DNA of 64,000 nucleotides from contig NZ_JAJGRC010000002.1 in assembly GCF_020786625.1 (NCBI RefSeq), forward strand, positions 124,001-188,000. Direction: 5' to 3'. The notes under the pieces were generated by a model, which saw nothing but the letters and a program-made list of their open reading frames with translations, ran no database searches and was not told the DNA's origin. Position 1 is the stretch's first letter. Each line of letters begins with the position of its first letter. The position numbers and the translations under genes are program-made. Of this stretch, positions 17,554-26,737 are shown in pieces. The stretch is from Salinicoccus sp. RF5. Its GTDB lineage: Bacteria; Bacillota; Bacilli; Staphylococcales; Salinicoccaceae.

Positions 17554-18037
17554 ACGTATAGTGGATACCGTCATCCTCGCTTTCGCAAGTGTTGCGATCA
17601 TTTCCATGACACTGCTCTCGATCTGGCAGGTCATCGCGAGATATATATTGAACAACCCGAGCACGATGAGTGAAGAGATCATCAGGTACACATTGATATG
17701 GTTCACACTCCTCGCTGCAGCCTATGTCTTCGGTAAAAATAAACACATCGCGATCCTGTTCGTCCGGGAAAGGATGGGCTGGAATACGCAAGTGGCATTG
17801 ACATACCTGGCACAGATTGCGATTCTGCTTACGGCAGCGATTGTCTTCATCTACGGCGGCATCCGCATCACAATGCTTACGGCTCCGCAGATCGCACCAG
17901 CCACAGGCATATCCATGGGCTTCGTCTATGCGGCGCTGCCGGTTTCTGGGGTGGTCACGCTGTTCTATACGATATATAACATCATGAACATTGAAAGAGT
18001 TGCGAAAAAAGAGAATGAGGATGTGAAAAGTCTATGA
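17540..18037 (+). CDS. dctQ: TRAP transporter small membrane subunit (DctQ)
   Basis: The 165-residue protein has four hydrophobic helices typical of DctQ, with the conserved WQVIARYILNNPSTMSEEIIRYTLIW region after helix 1. It links the binding protein to the large permease DctM. ATG 17540 is used because GGGAGGAG lies seven bases upstream; translation starts 14 bases before the dctP stop, so the genes overlap and are coupled. An earlier in-frame start at 17513 inside dctP has no ribosome site. Confidence 0.9.
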   Translation: MKKAKRIVDTVILAFASVAIISMTLLSIWQVIARYILNNPSTMSEEIIRYTLIWFTLLAAAYVFGKNKHIAILFVRERMGWNTQVALTYLAQIAILLTAAIVFIYGGIRITMLTAPQIAPATGISMGFVYAALPVSGVVTLFYTIYNIMNIERVAKKENEDVKSL

Positions 18038-19338
18038 GTTTGACAGTACTATCGGGAATCGTAATCTTCGGATTGCTGCTTCTGTTCCTGGCAATCGGCT
18101 TCCCGATCGCCATTTCCATCCTGCTGAGTTCGCTCTTTACACTCATGCTCATCATGCCATTCGATACGACGATACTTACCGGTGCCCAGCGCCTCGTCAC
18201 CGAGATGGACAGTTTCACGATGCTCGCTGTACCTTTGTTCGTGCTTGCAGGCATCATCATGAACAACGGGGGCATCGCATTCAAGCTGATCAACTTCGCC
18301 AAAGTGCTCGTCGGCAGGATGCCGGGGTCATTGGCACATACGAATGTTGTCGGCAATATGCTTTTCGGTTCGATCGCAGGGTCCAGCGTGGCCTCTGCTG
18401 CGGCCATGGGACGCATCATGACGCCGATGCAGCTGAACAGCGGCTATGACCGCAAATATGCAGCGGCGGTCAACATCGCATCCGCACCTGCGGGACTGAT
18501 CATTCCACCGACGTCCATACTGATCGTCTACTCGCTCGTCAGTGGCGGCACATCCATCGCTGCCCTCTTCATGGCCGGATACATTCCGGGCATCCTCTGG
18601 GGATTCGCGACAATGATCGTCGCCTATGTACTGGCGAAGAAATACAAGTATCCGGTTTCCGATAAGATCGCCTGGCGCGACAAGTTGTACCTTACACTCG
18701 ATGCGATTCCGAGCCTGCTGCTCATCGTCATCGTCATCGGCGGCATCGTGGCCGGCATCTTCACAGCAACGGAAGGCGCAGCGGTGGCTGTGGTCTACGC
18801 TACAATACTCTCGATGATCTACAGGAACCTGAAGATCAGGGAAATTCCGAACATACTCAGGGAGACGGTCGAAATCACCGGGATGATCCTGCTGCTGATC
18901 ACCGTTTCAGGACTCTTCTCACTGGTCATGTCCTATACAGGGCTGCCGAACGCCATCAGCAGTTCCCTGCTGTCCCTGACGGATAATACGATCATCATCC
19001 TGCTTCTCATGACGGTCATCCTGCTCGTCATCGGAACATTCATGGACATCACGCCGGCGGTGCTGATATTTACACCGATCTTCCTGCCGATTGCGATGGA
19101 TATGGGCATCGATCCGATCCACTTCGGCATCATCATCACGTTCAACCTGTGCATCGGCAACATCACACCGCCTGTCGGATCTGCATTGTTCGTCGGCGCG
19201 AGTGTGGCAGACATACGGATAGAAAAGGTCGTACCGGTCCTGATCCCATTCTTCATCGTACTGTTCATCATGCTGCTGATCGTGACGTTTACGCCGGTTC
19301 TGAGCATGTTCCTGCCGGAACTGTTCAACCTGACATAA
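18034..19338 (+). CDS. dctM: TRAP transporter large permease subunit (DctM)
   Basis: The 434-residue protein is strongly hydrophobic, with about 12 helices and DctM hallmarks such as MPGSLAHTNVVGNMLFGSIAGSSVASAAAMG, GYDRKYAAAVNIASAPAGLIIPPTS and the late IGNITPPVGSALFVGASVA. It is the Na+-coupled pore of the TRAP system. It overlaps dctQ by four bases (ATGA) and is followed 30 bases later by uxaC. Confidence 0.93.
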   Translation: MSLTVLSGIVIFGLLLLFLAIGFPIAISILLSSLFTLMLIMPFDTTILTGAQRLVTEMDSFTMLAVPLFVLAGIIMNNGGIAFKLINFAKVLVGRMPGSLAHTNVVGNMLFGSIAGSSVASAAAMGRIMTPMQLNSGYDRKYAAAVNIASAPAGLIIPPTSILIVYSLVSGGTSIAALFMAGYIPGILWGFATMIVAYVLAKKYKYPVSDKIAWRDKLYLTLDAIPSLLLIVIVIGGIVAGIFTATEGAAVAVVYATILSMIYRNLKIREIPNILRETVEITGMILLLITVSGLFSLVMSYTGLPNAISSSLLSLTDNTIIILLLMTVILLVIGTFMDITPAVLIFTPIFLPIAMDMGIDPIHFGIIITFNLCIGNITPPVGSALFVGASVADIRIEKVVPVLIPFFIVLFIMLLIVTFTPVLSMFLPELFNLT

Positions 19339-19368
19339 GCCATCAATAAAGGAATAGGAGAGATATAA

Positions 19369-20769
19369 ATGATCGACAAGGATTTCCTGCTTACTACAGA
19401 GACCGCAAAGTGGCTGTATCATGATGTGGCCAAAGACCTGCCCATCATCGATTATCACAACCACCTCAACCCGAAAGAAATCTATGACAATGAGAACTAC
19501 CGTTCCATTACCGAAGTATGGCTCGGTGGAGACCATTACAAATGGCGCGCCATGCGGGCAGCCGGCATCGACGAGGAAAGGATAACAGGGGATGCGGACG
19601 AGAAGGCCAAGTTCGATGCATTCGCAGAAACAGTACCCCAGCTCTTCGGGAATCAGCTGCTGCACTGGACGCAGCTTGAGCTTAAGACATTCTTCGGCAT
19701 CAGCGACCTGCTGTCGCCAAAGAGTGCCGATGCGATCTATGAAAAGGCGAATGATATGCTGAAAGGGGAGGCGCTGAAGCCGAGAAGCATACTGGAGAGC
19801 CAGAAAGTGAAGTTCCTCGGCACGACGGACGACCCGACGGATGACCTGGAATACCACAGGCGCATCAGGGAGGATGATACGATAGATGTGCAGGTGTCAC
19901 CTTCCTTCAGGCCTGACAAAGCCATCGCCATCGATACACCGGACTACAGGGAATGGCTTGGGAAGCTGGAAGCTGCGGCAGATGGCAAGATAGACACCTA
20001 CGATAAGTTCATGGATGCATTGTACAGCCGCATCGAATTCTTCAATGATATGGGATGCCGGGCATCGGACCACGGCATCAATGAAATGTTCTATGCCGAG
20101 GCGGAAGCGGAAGCGGTTGGAGCAATCTTCGATAAGGTCATCAGGGAAGAGTCTCTTTCAGAAGATGAAGTGGCGCAGTTCAAGACATATACCCTCGTCC
20201 AGCTTGCGAAGAAGTACAATGAATACGGCTGGGTGATGCAGCTGCACATCGGGCCGCTCAGAAACAACAACTCCCGCATGTTCAAAGAACTCGGACCAGA
20301 CAGTGGATTCGATTCCATCAACGACCAGCTTGTGGCACAGCCGCTTTCCAGATTCCTGGATCGCATCGATCAGGAGGATGCACTTCCGAAGACGATACTA
20401 TACACACTGAATCCGCGGGATAACATCATCATGGCAACGATGGCCGGAAACTTCCAGGGCGGCGGCATTCCAGGGAAGGTGCAGTTCGGTACGGCATGGT
20501 GGTTCAACGACAACTATGAAGGTATGCGGGAGCAGATGAAGACGCTGGCAAATGCGGGTGTGTTCAAAAATTTCATCGGCATGCTGACGGATTCAAGGAG
20601 CATGCTGAGCTTCACACGCCACGAATACTTCAGAAGAATCCTGTGCGAACTGCTTGGAGAGTGGGTGGAGTCGGGCATGGTGCCTGACGACCGTGAGCTT
20701 CTCAAGGAGTATGTCGAAGGTATATGCTACTACAATGCGAAAAGATATTTTGGACTTGAAAGTGAATAA
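19369..20769 (+). CDS. uxaC: Glucuronate isomerase (uronate isomerase)
   Basis: The 466-residue protein is an amidohydrolase-superfamily uronate isomerase: IIDYHNHLNPKEIYDN with the metal-site His pair near residues 31-33, KFLGTTDDPTDDLEYH, MQLHIGPLRNNNSRMF and LTDSRSMLSFTRHEYFRR. It converts D-glucuronate to D-fructuronate (or galacturonate to tagaturonate). Downstream uxuA and the SDR mannonate oxidoreductase match the glucuronate branch, and no uxaA or tagaturonate reductase (uxaB) is visible. The ribosome site is AGGAGAGAT. Length is normal for the family. Confidence 0.95.
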   Translation: MIDKDFLLTTETAKWLYHDVAKDLPIIDYHNHLNPKEIYDNENYRSITEVWLGGDHYKWRAMRAAGIDEERITGDADEKAKFDAFAETVPQLFGNQLLHWTQLELKTFFGISDLLSPKSADAIYEKANDMLKGEALKPRSILESQKVKFLGTTDDPTDDLEYHRRIREDDTIDVQVSPSFRPDKAIAIDTPDYREWLGKLEAAADGKIDTYDKFMDALYSRIEFFNDMGCRASDHGINEMFYAEAEAEAVGAIFDKVIREESLSEDEVAQFKTYTLVQLAKKYNEYGWVMQLHIGPLRNNNSRMFKELGPDSGFDSINDQLVAQPLSRFLDRIDQEDALPKTILYTLNPRDNIIMATMAGNFQGGGIPGKVQFGTAWWFNDNYEGMREQMKTLANAGVFKNFIGMLTDSRSMLSFTRHEYFRRILCELLGEWVESGMVPDDRELLKEYVEGICYYNAKRYFGLESE

Positions 20770-20771
20770 AA

Positions 20772-21811
20772 AGGAGCGATTGCTATGGAAATGAGTTTTA
20801 GATGGTATGGCTCGGATGATCCGGTGAAGCTTGAAGACATCCGCCAGATTCCACAGATGAAGGGGATCGTATCAGCGATCTATGACATCCCCGCCGGCGA
20901 AGTCTGGCCGTATGACGAGATCGTAAAACTGCGGGATGCAGTGGCGGCACACGGCATGCGCCTGAACATCATCGAATCGGTGCCCGTCCATGAAGACATC
21001 AAGATGGGCCGCGGCCGCCGCGATGCATTGATCGAGAACTACAAGGAGACGATCCGCAATCTGGCCAAAGCGGGTATTGGCACTGTCTGCTACAACTTCA
21101 TGCCGGTATTCGACTGGACACGCATCGAACTCGATGCCCCGCTGCCGGACGGGTCGAATTCCCTGAAGTATGACGAGGCGCTGGTCAAGGACATCGATCC
21201 GTTGAGCGGCGAACTCACGCTGCCGGGCTGGGACCTGTCCTATCAGACGGACGACCTGAAGGAAATCATCGATGCCTACCAGGACATCAGTGAAGACCAG
21301 CTGTTCGACAACCTGATCTACTTCCTCGAGCGCATCATTCCGGTCGCAGAGGCGGAGGATGTCCTCATGGCCATCCACCCGGACGATCCACCATGGGGCA
21401 TCTTCGGCCTGCCGCGCATCATCACCGGCGCGCCGGCCCTCCGGAAGCTGTTCGATGCCGTGCCGAGCAGGCACAACGGCATCACGTTCTGTACCGGATC
21501 CTACGGCTCCACGCCGGACAACGACCTGTTCGAGATCATCGAGCTCGCCAAGGAACGCATCCACTTCGTCCATGCCAGAAACGTCAAGTGGACTGGGGAG
21601 CGCTCCTTCCAGGAGACGTCCCACTCCATCCATGACGGATCCCTGGATATGGTAGGCATCGTCGAAAAGCTCATCGAGAGTGGTGTCGACGTGCCGATCC
21701 GTCCGGACCACGGCCGCATGATCTGGGGTGAGACGGGCAGACCGGGCTATGGCCTCTATGACCGTGCACTGGGTGCCGCCTACCTGAACGGCATCATCGA
21801 TACAGTAAACA
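20772..21811. repeat. 1,040-bp inverted repeat, left arm (uxuA copy 1)
   Basis: This segment matches the reverse complement of 25711-26750. The match begins at the ribosome site AGGAGCG before uxuA and ends a few codons before the stop. Both arms are 1,040 bases, so there are no net indels, and only a few substitutions were found (two near 20969-20980). Confidence 0.9.
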
Positions 21812-21819
21812 GAAAATAA
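20785..21819 (+). CDS. uxuA: Mannonate dehydratase, copy 1
   Basis: The 344-residue enzyme dehydrates D-mannonate to 2-keto-3-deoxy-D-gluconate. It shows UxuA-family landmarks: MEMSFRWYGSDDPVKLEDIRQI at the N terminus, CYNFMPVFDWTR, the metal-site segment AIHPDDPPWGIFGLPRI, GSYGSTPDNDL, and HVRP-type ending in RPDHGRMIWGE and GYGLYDRALGAAYLNGI. It is the last gene of the TRAP-uxaC operon. It is nearly identical to the reverse-strand copy at 25706-26737; apart from one internal Ile/Val difference only the last residues differ (VNRK here, VNK there). A more distant third copy lies at 32754-33821. Confidence 0.95.
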   Translation: MEMSFRWYGSDDPVKLEDIRQIPQMKGIVSAIYDIPAGEVWPYDEIVKLRDAVAAHGMRLNIIESVPVHEDIKMGRGRRDALIENYKETIRNLAKAGIGTVCYNFMPVFDWTRIELDAPLPDGSNSLKYDEALVKDIDPLSGELTLPGWDLSYQTDDLKEIIDAYQDISEDQLFDNLIYFLERIIPVAEAEDVLMAIHPDDPPWGIFGLPRIITGAPALRKLFDAVPSRHNGITFCTGSYGSTPDNDLFEIIELAKERIHFVHARNVKWTGERSFQETSHSIHDGSLDMVGIVEKLIESGVDVPIRPDHGRMIWGETGRPGYGLYDRALGAAYLNGIIDTVNRK

Positions 21820-21821
21820 AA

Positions 21822-21852
21822 AGAAAAGGATAAGTCCGACTTATCCTTTTCT
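21822..21852. terminator. Bidirectional terminator between uxuA and the ROK gene
   Basis: A perfect 15-bp stem (AGAAAAGGATAAGTC with GACTTATCCTTTTCT) with almost no loop separates the two convergent genes. Confidence 0.85.
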
Positions 21853-21856
21853 GGTA

Positions 21857-23026
21857 TTAATGGGCAATATGATAGGCATTCAGGTCGAAATGGTGGATAT
21901 CGAGATATTTCGCAAGGGGTACAAGTGCTGCACCAAGGGCGCTGGATTGCGTACCGAGGGGCGAGATGAGGATGTCCCCATAATCGATGAACGATGATGT
22001 AAGTCCGGGCTTGAGTTCATCAAGCAGTTCCGGATACTTGGAGAATATGGTGCTGTTGATGACCAGCTTTTTAGGGTTGAAGACATTGATGATGTTATTC
22101 AGCCCGACGGTGATGAAGGAGATGTAGTCTTCAAATATGGCCTTCGCCTTCTCGTCCGCCTTCAAGGATTCATATGTCGGAAATTCAACCAGTGAGATGC
22201 CGGCGTCGGCAAGCGAGCGGGTGAGCACCTCATCCGAAGCATAACGCTCGAAGCATCCCCTGTTTCCACAGCGGCATTCTATGCCATCCTGCTTGATGAT
22301 CATATGTCCGACTTCGCCGGCATAGCCGGAGAATCCATGGAACACTTCATTGTTCAGCAGGATGCCGAGCCCGATACCACTGGACAGCGTCATGCTATAG
22401 AGGTTGGTCTCATATGCAGTGAACGACTGTTCGGCACGGACGGACATATTGGCGTTGTTGTCGATATGGACGGGCACTTCGAATCGTTCCTCAAGTTCTG
22501 ACAGCAGCGGTTTCAGATCAAGCTGCTGGGGTGGGGAATAGAGCAGCTCCAGATCGGAATTGACGATGCCGTGGAAACTGATGCCGATGCCGATAAGCTG
22601 GTTCGGACGGTAGACTTCATTGTATTGTCTGATCACCGGTTCGAGCAGAGTCGGCAGGAGTTCAGGAAGCGCATCCGTATGGCGGATGTCGAAGTCATGT
22701 ATGTTGTTGTAGACGGTCATGCCCTTGAGGTTGATGACCATGATGCGTATATGGGAACGGTCGATGTCGATACCGATGGAATATGTGCTCATCGGGTCGA
22801 GTTCCAGGATGATCGGCCGGCGGCCGGGCTGTGCATAGTTTTCGACGGGTTTTTCAATGACCAGCGACTGGTCGATCAGTTCATTGACCTGGGAAGAGAC
22901 CGTGGCCTTGTTCAATCCAGTGCGCTTTGATATATCAACTCTTGAAATGGAGCGGCTGCGGATGATATCTTCCAGTACAAGTCTGCGGTTCATCGTTTTA
23001 ATATAGTTCGAATCACCAGTAACCAT
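21857..23026 (-). CDS. ROK-family transcriptional repressor (XylR-like)
   Basis: The 389-residue protein has an N-terminal winged helix (SRVDISKRTGLNKATVSSQVNELIDQSLV, about residues 27-55) and a sugar-kinase-like ROK domain with the SSGIGLGILLN phosphate-type loop and the zinc cluster CRCGNRGCFERYA (about residues 255-267). No DGxxT kinase-type first motif is expected in regulators. ATG 23026 follows GAGGTG. It lies between the two hexuronate operons and is divergent from the uxuB-type gene; matching palindromes at 16491-16511 and 23042-23062 are its likely operators. Glucuronate, fructuronate or a related acid is the probable effector (inferred). Confidence 0.9.
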   Translation of the reverse strand: MVTGDSNYIKTMNRRLVLEDIIRSRSISRVDISKRTGLNKATVSSQVNELIDQSLVIEKPVENYAQPGRRPIILELDPMSTYSIGIDIDRSHIRIMVINLKGMTVYNNIHDFDIRHTDALPELLPTLLEPVIRQYNEVYRPNQLIGIGISFHGIVNSDLELLYSPPQQLDLKPLLSELEERFEVPVHIDNNANMSVRAEQSFTAYETNLYSMTLSSGIGLGILLNNEVFHGFSGYAGEVGHMIIKQDGIECRCGNRGCFERYASDEVLTRSLADAGISLVEFPTYESLKADEKAKAIFEDYISFITVGLNNIINVFNPKKLVINSTIFSKYPELLDELKPGLTSSFIDYGDILISPLGTQSSALGAALVPLAKYLDIHHFDLNAYHIAH

Positions 23027-23041
23027 AAGGTACACCTCATT

Positions 23042-23062
23042 TTGGTTTGTTAGATAAACTAA
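23042..23062. promoter_or_regulatory. ROK-type operator between the ROK gene and the uxuB-type gene
   Basis: Halves TTGGTTT and AAACTAA around seven bases form the same 7-7-7 palindrome as at 16491-16511 (the right half is identical). It lies in the 95-base divergent region and could control both genes. Confidence 0.65.
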
Positions 23063-23121
23063 TCTTACCAAATAGTTATCCAATGAGCAATTTCATTTAC
23101 CATAAAATAGGAGGAAGAATA

Positions 23122-23973
23122 ATGACTACCCCTTTCAATACAAATCTTAAAGGCCAGGTTGCAGTCGTCACAGGCGGTGGCGGTGTCCTTGGTTCATACT
23201 TTTGCCGTGCACTTGCGGATGCTGGTGCCAAAGTTGCCGTTCTCGGCCGCACACTCGAGTCTTGCGAAACGGTGGCTGCCGAAATAAAGGAAGCAGGCGG
23301 CGAAGCGCTGGCTGTCCAATGTGATGTTACAGATAAGGCATCTGTAGAAAAAGCGCGTGAAGCGGTGAATGATGCACTTGGTACATGCGACGTCCTCGTC
23401 AATGGCGCAGGTGGCAACAATCCGTCCGCATCCACTGAAGATGAGTACCTGGACCTCGACAAGCTGGACGACCCGAATGTCAGGAACTTCTTTGCCCTCG
23501 ATACGGACGGCATCGACTTCGTCTTCAAACTGAACTTCCTGGGTACATTGATACCTTCCCAAATCTTCGGCAAGGACATGGCACCAAAAGAGCATGCAAC
23601 GATAATCAATGTATCCTCAATGAACGCCTTCACGCCATTGACGAAGATCCCGGCCTATAGCGGTGCGAAGTCTGCAATCAGCAACTTCACACAGTGGCTC
23701 AGCGTCTACATGTCACGCACAGGCGTCAGAGTCAACGCCATGGCACCAGGCTTCCTGGCCACCAATCAGAACAGGGACCTCCTTTTCGATAAAGATGGCA
23801 ACCTGACGGAAAGAAGCCACAAGATCATCAATGCAACACCGATGGGCCGCTTCGGTGAACCTGAAGAACTGCTTGGCACACTGCTCTATCTGGCTGACCA
23901 TAAGGCCTCCGGATTCGTTACCGGCATCGTCATTCCGGTCGACGGCGGTTTCTCTGCATACTCAGGTGTCTAA
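23122..23973 (+). CDS. SDR-family D-mannonate oxidoreductase (fructuronate reductase), copy 1
   Basis: The 283-residue protein is a classical short-chain dehydrogenase: GGGGVLGS nucleotide-binding loop (about residues 18-25), NGAGGNNP, and the catalytic Ser-Tyr-Lys set in NVSSMNAF and PAYSGAKSA. It matches the SDR type of fructuronate reductase found in Bacillaceae uronate clusters, which interconverts D-fructuronate and D-mannonate with NAD(P)H, linking UxaC and UxuA. ATG 23122 follows AGGAGGAAGAATA; upstream in-frame starts lie in the operator region. A diverged paralogue is at 33818-34645. Confidence 0.85.
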   Translation: MTTPFNTNLKGQVAVVTGGGGVLGSYFCRALADAGAKVAVLGRTLESCETVAAEIKEAGGEALAVQCDVTDKASVEKAREAVNDALGTCDVLVNGAGGNNPSASTEDEYLDLDKLDDPNVRNFFALDTDGIDFVFKLNFLGTLIPSQIFGKDMAPKEHATIINVSSMNAFTPLTKIPAYSGAKSAISNFTQWLSVYMSRTGVRVNAMAPGFLATNQNRDLLFDKDGNLTERSHKIINATPMGRFGEPEELLGTLLYLADHKASGFVTGIVIPVDGGFSAYSGV

Positions 23974-23995
23974 GACAGGATCATATGAACAATAG

Positions 23996-24032
23996 AACAG
24001 GCTGTCCCCAAAGTGGGGACAGCCTGTTTTCA
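23996..24032. terminator. Bidirectional terminator between uxuB-type gene and kdgK
   Basis: A perfect 15-bp stem (AACAGGCTGTCCCCA with TGGGGACAGCCTGTT) with a 3-base loop and TTTT tail, between convergent genes. Confidence 0.92.
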
Positions 24033-24035
24033 TTT

Positions 24036-25043
24036 CTACCTCTTCACTTCTCGTGTTGCATCGAGCACATCCGCCATCTTCGATATATCCTCTGTGGCGA
24101 AATCCCCGCTGATCGTATGCTTGTACAGCATATTTCCGAGTGCATTCTGCAGGATGTCCTGTTCTCCAAGACCATTCATCAGTCCATGGATGACACCTGC
24201 AGTGAAGGCGTCACCCGTACCGATCCGGTCGAGTATCTCCACTTCATAGGCGTCCGTCTCCCTGATACCATCCTTTGAAGACAGCATCCCCTTGATGATG
24301 TTCCTGTTGGAATGGACGACGGTGCGCTGTGTGAATGCAATATATTCTATATCATATGCAGTATGCAGCTTTTCAAGTATCGGAGCCAGGGTATCGGCAT
24401 CCGGGTTGCGTTCAAGACCATCCTTGACCTCTTTGCCGTCTTCCTTCAACTCGACCGGCTCATATCCGAAGATCACATCACAATGTTTGATGAACTGCGG
24501 CATCGTAGACCGTGCTTCGTCAAAGGACCAGAGATTGCCCCTGAAGTTGAGGTCGGCACTGATTTTTAGTCCCATCTCTTTGGCCGTCTCCACTGCCCGG
24601 AGCAGCACCTTCTGGAGTTCTGCATTGAGGGCAGGGGTGATGCCGCTGAAATGGAACCAGTCATATCCTTCCAACGCCGCTTTGAAATCATAGTCTTCAA
24701 CTGTCGACTGCTCGAAGCTTGAATACTTGCGGTCGTAGATGACGGAGGAGGAGCGGATATTGAACCCCTGTTCGAGGAAGTATGTCCCCATGCGCTGGCC
24801 GCCCATGCGAATATGCCGCGTCTCCACATCGTTGCTCTTCAGGAGGGAGAGCGTGCGCCTGCCAAAGGCATTGTCAGGCAGGGAAGTGATCATTGCAGTA
24901 TCCACACCTGAGGCGGCGAGGCTCATTGCAACATTCATTTCACTGCCGCCGATGTTGACATTCATTTGATCGGCCGTTCTGAAAGTGTCCGATGCATCCG
25001 TGCTCAGACGCATCATGATTTCCCCGAATGTAATGAATTTCAT
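24036..25043 (-). CDS. kdgK: 2-keto-3-deoxygluconate kinase (PfkB family)
   Basis: The 335-residue ribokinase-family enzyme phosphorylates KDG to KDPG. Visible are the N-terminal GGSEMNVAMSLA substrate segment, ISADLNFRGNLW, and the anion-hole/catalytic base motif RIGTGDAFTAGVIHGLMNG near residue 275. It ends the minus-strand uxuA-kdgA-kdgK operon, following kdgA by two bases. Together with uxuA and kdgA it completes conversion of mannonate to pyruvate and glyceraldehyde 3-phosphate. Confidence 0.92.
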   Translation of the reverse strand: MKFITFGEIMMRLSTDASDTFRTADQMNVNIGGSEMNVAMSLAASGVDTAMITSLPDNAFGRRTLSLLKSNDVETRHIRMGGQRMGTYFLEQGFNIRSSSVIYDRKYSSFEQSTVEDYDFKAALEGYDWFHFSGITPALNAELQKVLLRAVETAKEMGLKISADLNFRGNLWSFDEARSTMPQFIKHCDVIFGYEPVELKEDGKEVKDGLERNPDADTLAPILEKLHTAYDIEYIAFTQRTVVHSNRNIIKGMLSSKDGIRETDAYEVEILDRIGTGDAFTAGVIHGLMNGLGEQDILQNALGNMLYKHTISGDFATEDISKMADVLDATREVKR

Positions 25044-25045
25044 GC

Positions 25046-25684
25046 CTATTCCCCTTTCAACGCTTTCTGATATGTGGCGACGAATGCTTCAGTGTTTTCT
25101 TTGACGACTCCCGGGTTCGAACCATCATAGCCTTTGGCGAGGGCACTGCCGATGCCGATGGCGAAAGCTCCGTTCTCCATCCAATCAGCCATGTTCTCCT
25201 TGTTGACGCCGCCGGAAGGCATGAGGTTTGCATGCGGCATCGGTCCTTTGATGTCCTTGATGAATGACGCACCGAGCACACCGCCAGGGAAGATCTTGAT
25301 GACATCCACGCCGGCCTTCATCGCTTCTGCGACTTCCGTCGCCGTCGCACATCCAGGCAGGTAGGGGATCTGATTCAAGTTGCAGAGGGCTGCGACATCC
25401 TTGTCGAAGTGTGGACTGACGATATACTGTGCGCCACGCCTGATTGCTTCATCCGCAGTCTCCCGCGACATGACCGTGCCTGCACCCACACATGCTTCAC
25501 TGTTCGTTGCGAAATGCTCGATCAGCTCACTTGCCTTCGGTGTCGTGTAGGTGATTTCTATATTTTTGATTCCACCTTCGATGATGTTTTCGATCATCTT
25601 CACCGTATCCTCGAAGCCTTTTCCACGCACAACTGCAATCAGGTAGTTTTCACGGATTTCGTTCAATATATTAAATTTCTTCAT
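25046..25684 (-). CDS. kdgA: KDPG/4-hydroxy-2-oxoglutarate aldolase, copy 1
   Basis: The 212-residue class I aldolase has Glu43 in NIEITYTTPKA and the Schiff-base Lys130 in DVIKIFPGG, along with GAGTVMSRE and LMPSGGVN for phosphate binding. It splits KDPG to pyruvate and glyceraldehyde 3-phosphate. It lies 21 bases after uxuA copy 2 with a GGAGAG ribosome site. A second, clearly different aldolase of this family is encoded at 58835-59461. Confidence 0.92.
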   Translation of the reverse strand: MKKFNILNEIRENYLIAVVRGKGFEDTVKMIENIIEGGIKNIEITYTTPKASELIEHFATNSEACVGAGTVMSRETADEAIRRGAQYIVSPHFDKDVAALCNLNQIPYLPGCATATEVAEAMKAGVDVIKIFPGGVLGASFIKDIKGPMPHANLMPSGGVNKENMADWMENGAFAIGIGSALAKGYDGSNPGVVKENTEAFVATYQKALKGE

Positions 25685-25705
25685 TTCTTGGACTCTCCTT
25701 TATAA

Positions 25706-26737
25706 TTACTTGTTTACTGTATCGATGATGCCGTTCAGGTAGGCGGCACCCAGTGCACGGTCATAGAGGCCGTAGCCCGGTCTGCCCGTCTCACCCCAGA
25801 TCATGCGGCCGTGGTCCGGACGGATCGGCACGTCGACACCACTCTCGATGAGCTTTTCGACGATGCCTACCATATCCAGGGATCCGTCATGGATGGAGTG
25901 GGACGTCTCCTGGAAGGAGCGCTCCCCAGTCCACTTGACGTTTCTGGCATGGACGAAGTGGATGCGTTCCTTGGCGAGCTCGATGATCTCGAACAGGTCG
26001 TTGTCCGGCGTGGAGCCGTAGGATCCGGTACAGAACGTGATGCCGTTGTGCCTGCTCGGCACGGCATCGAACAGCTTCCGGAGGGCCGGCGCGCCGGTGA
26101 TGATGCGCGGCAGGCCGAAGATGCCCCATGGTGGATCGTCCGGGTGGATGGCCATGAGGACATCCTCCGCCTCTGCGACCGGAATGATGCGCTCGAGGAA
26201 GTAGATCAGGTTGTCGAACAGCTGGTCTTCACTGATGTCCTGGTAGGCATCGATGATTTCCTTCAGGTCGTCCGTCTGATAGGACAGGTCCCAGCCCGGC
26301 AGCGTGAGTTCGCCGCTCAACGGATCGATGTCCTTGACCAGCGCCTCGTCATACTTCAGGGAATTCGACCCGTCCGGCAGCGGGGCATCGAGTTCGATGC
26401 GTGTCCAGTCGAATACCGGCATGAAGTTGTAGCAGACAGTGCCAATACCCGCTTTGGCCAGATTGCGGATCGTCTCCTTGTAGTTCTCGATCAATGCATC
26501 GCGGCGGCCGCGGCCCATCTTGATGTCTTCATGGACGGGCACGGATTCGATGACGTTCAGGCGCATGCCGTGTGCCGCCACTGCATCCCGCAGTTTTACG
26601 ATCTCGTCATACGGCCAGACTTCGCCGGCGGGGATGTCATAGATCGCTGATACGATCCCCTTCATCTGTGGAATCTGGCGGATGTCTTCAAGCTTCACCG
26701 GATCATCCGAGCCATACCATCTAAAACTCATTTCCAT
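25706..26737 (-). CDS. uxuA: Mannonate dehydratase, copy 2
   Basis: The 343-residue protein is identical to the copy at 20785-21819 except for one internal Ile-to-Val change and the last residues (VNK rather than VNRK). It leads the operon uxuA-kdgA-kdgK. The identity includes the ribosome binding site, so both copies should be translated alike. Such near-identity on opposite strands points to recent duplication or ongoing gene conversion. Confidence 0.95.
   Translation of the reverse strand: MEMSFRWYGSDDPVKLEDIRQIPQMKGIVSAIYDIPAGEVWPYDEIVKLRDAVAAHGMRLNVIESVPVHEDIKMGRGRRDALIENYKETIRNLAKAGIGTVCYNFMPVFDWTRIELDAPLPDGSNSLKYDEALVKDIDPLSGELTLPGWDLSYQTDDLKEIIDAYQDISEDQLFDNLIYFLERIIPVAEAEDVLMAIHPDDPPWGIFGLPRIITGAPALRKLFDAVPSRHNGITFCTGSYGSTPDNDLFEIIELAKERIHFVHARNVKWTGERSFQETSHSIHDGSLDMVGIVEKLIESGVDVPIRPDHGRMIWGETGRPGYGLYDRALGAAYLNGIIDTVNK

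Noticed and set aside
19369-20769. Galacturonate pathway assignment for the uxaC operon
   Set aside because: UxaC can act on galacturonate, but altronate dehydratase (uxaA) and tagaturonate reductase (uxaB) are not visible, while uxuA and a uxuB-type gene are.
20872-21711. 279-codon antisense frame inside uxuA, repeated in the second copy
   Set aside because: Shadow of the conserved uxuA codons; duplicated only because uxuA is duplicated.
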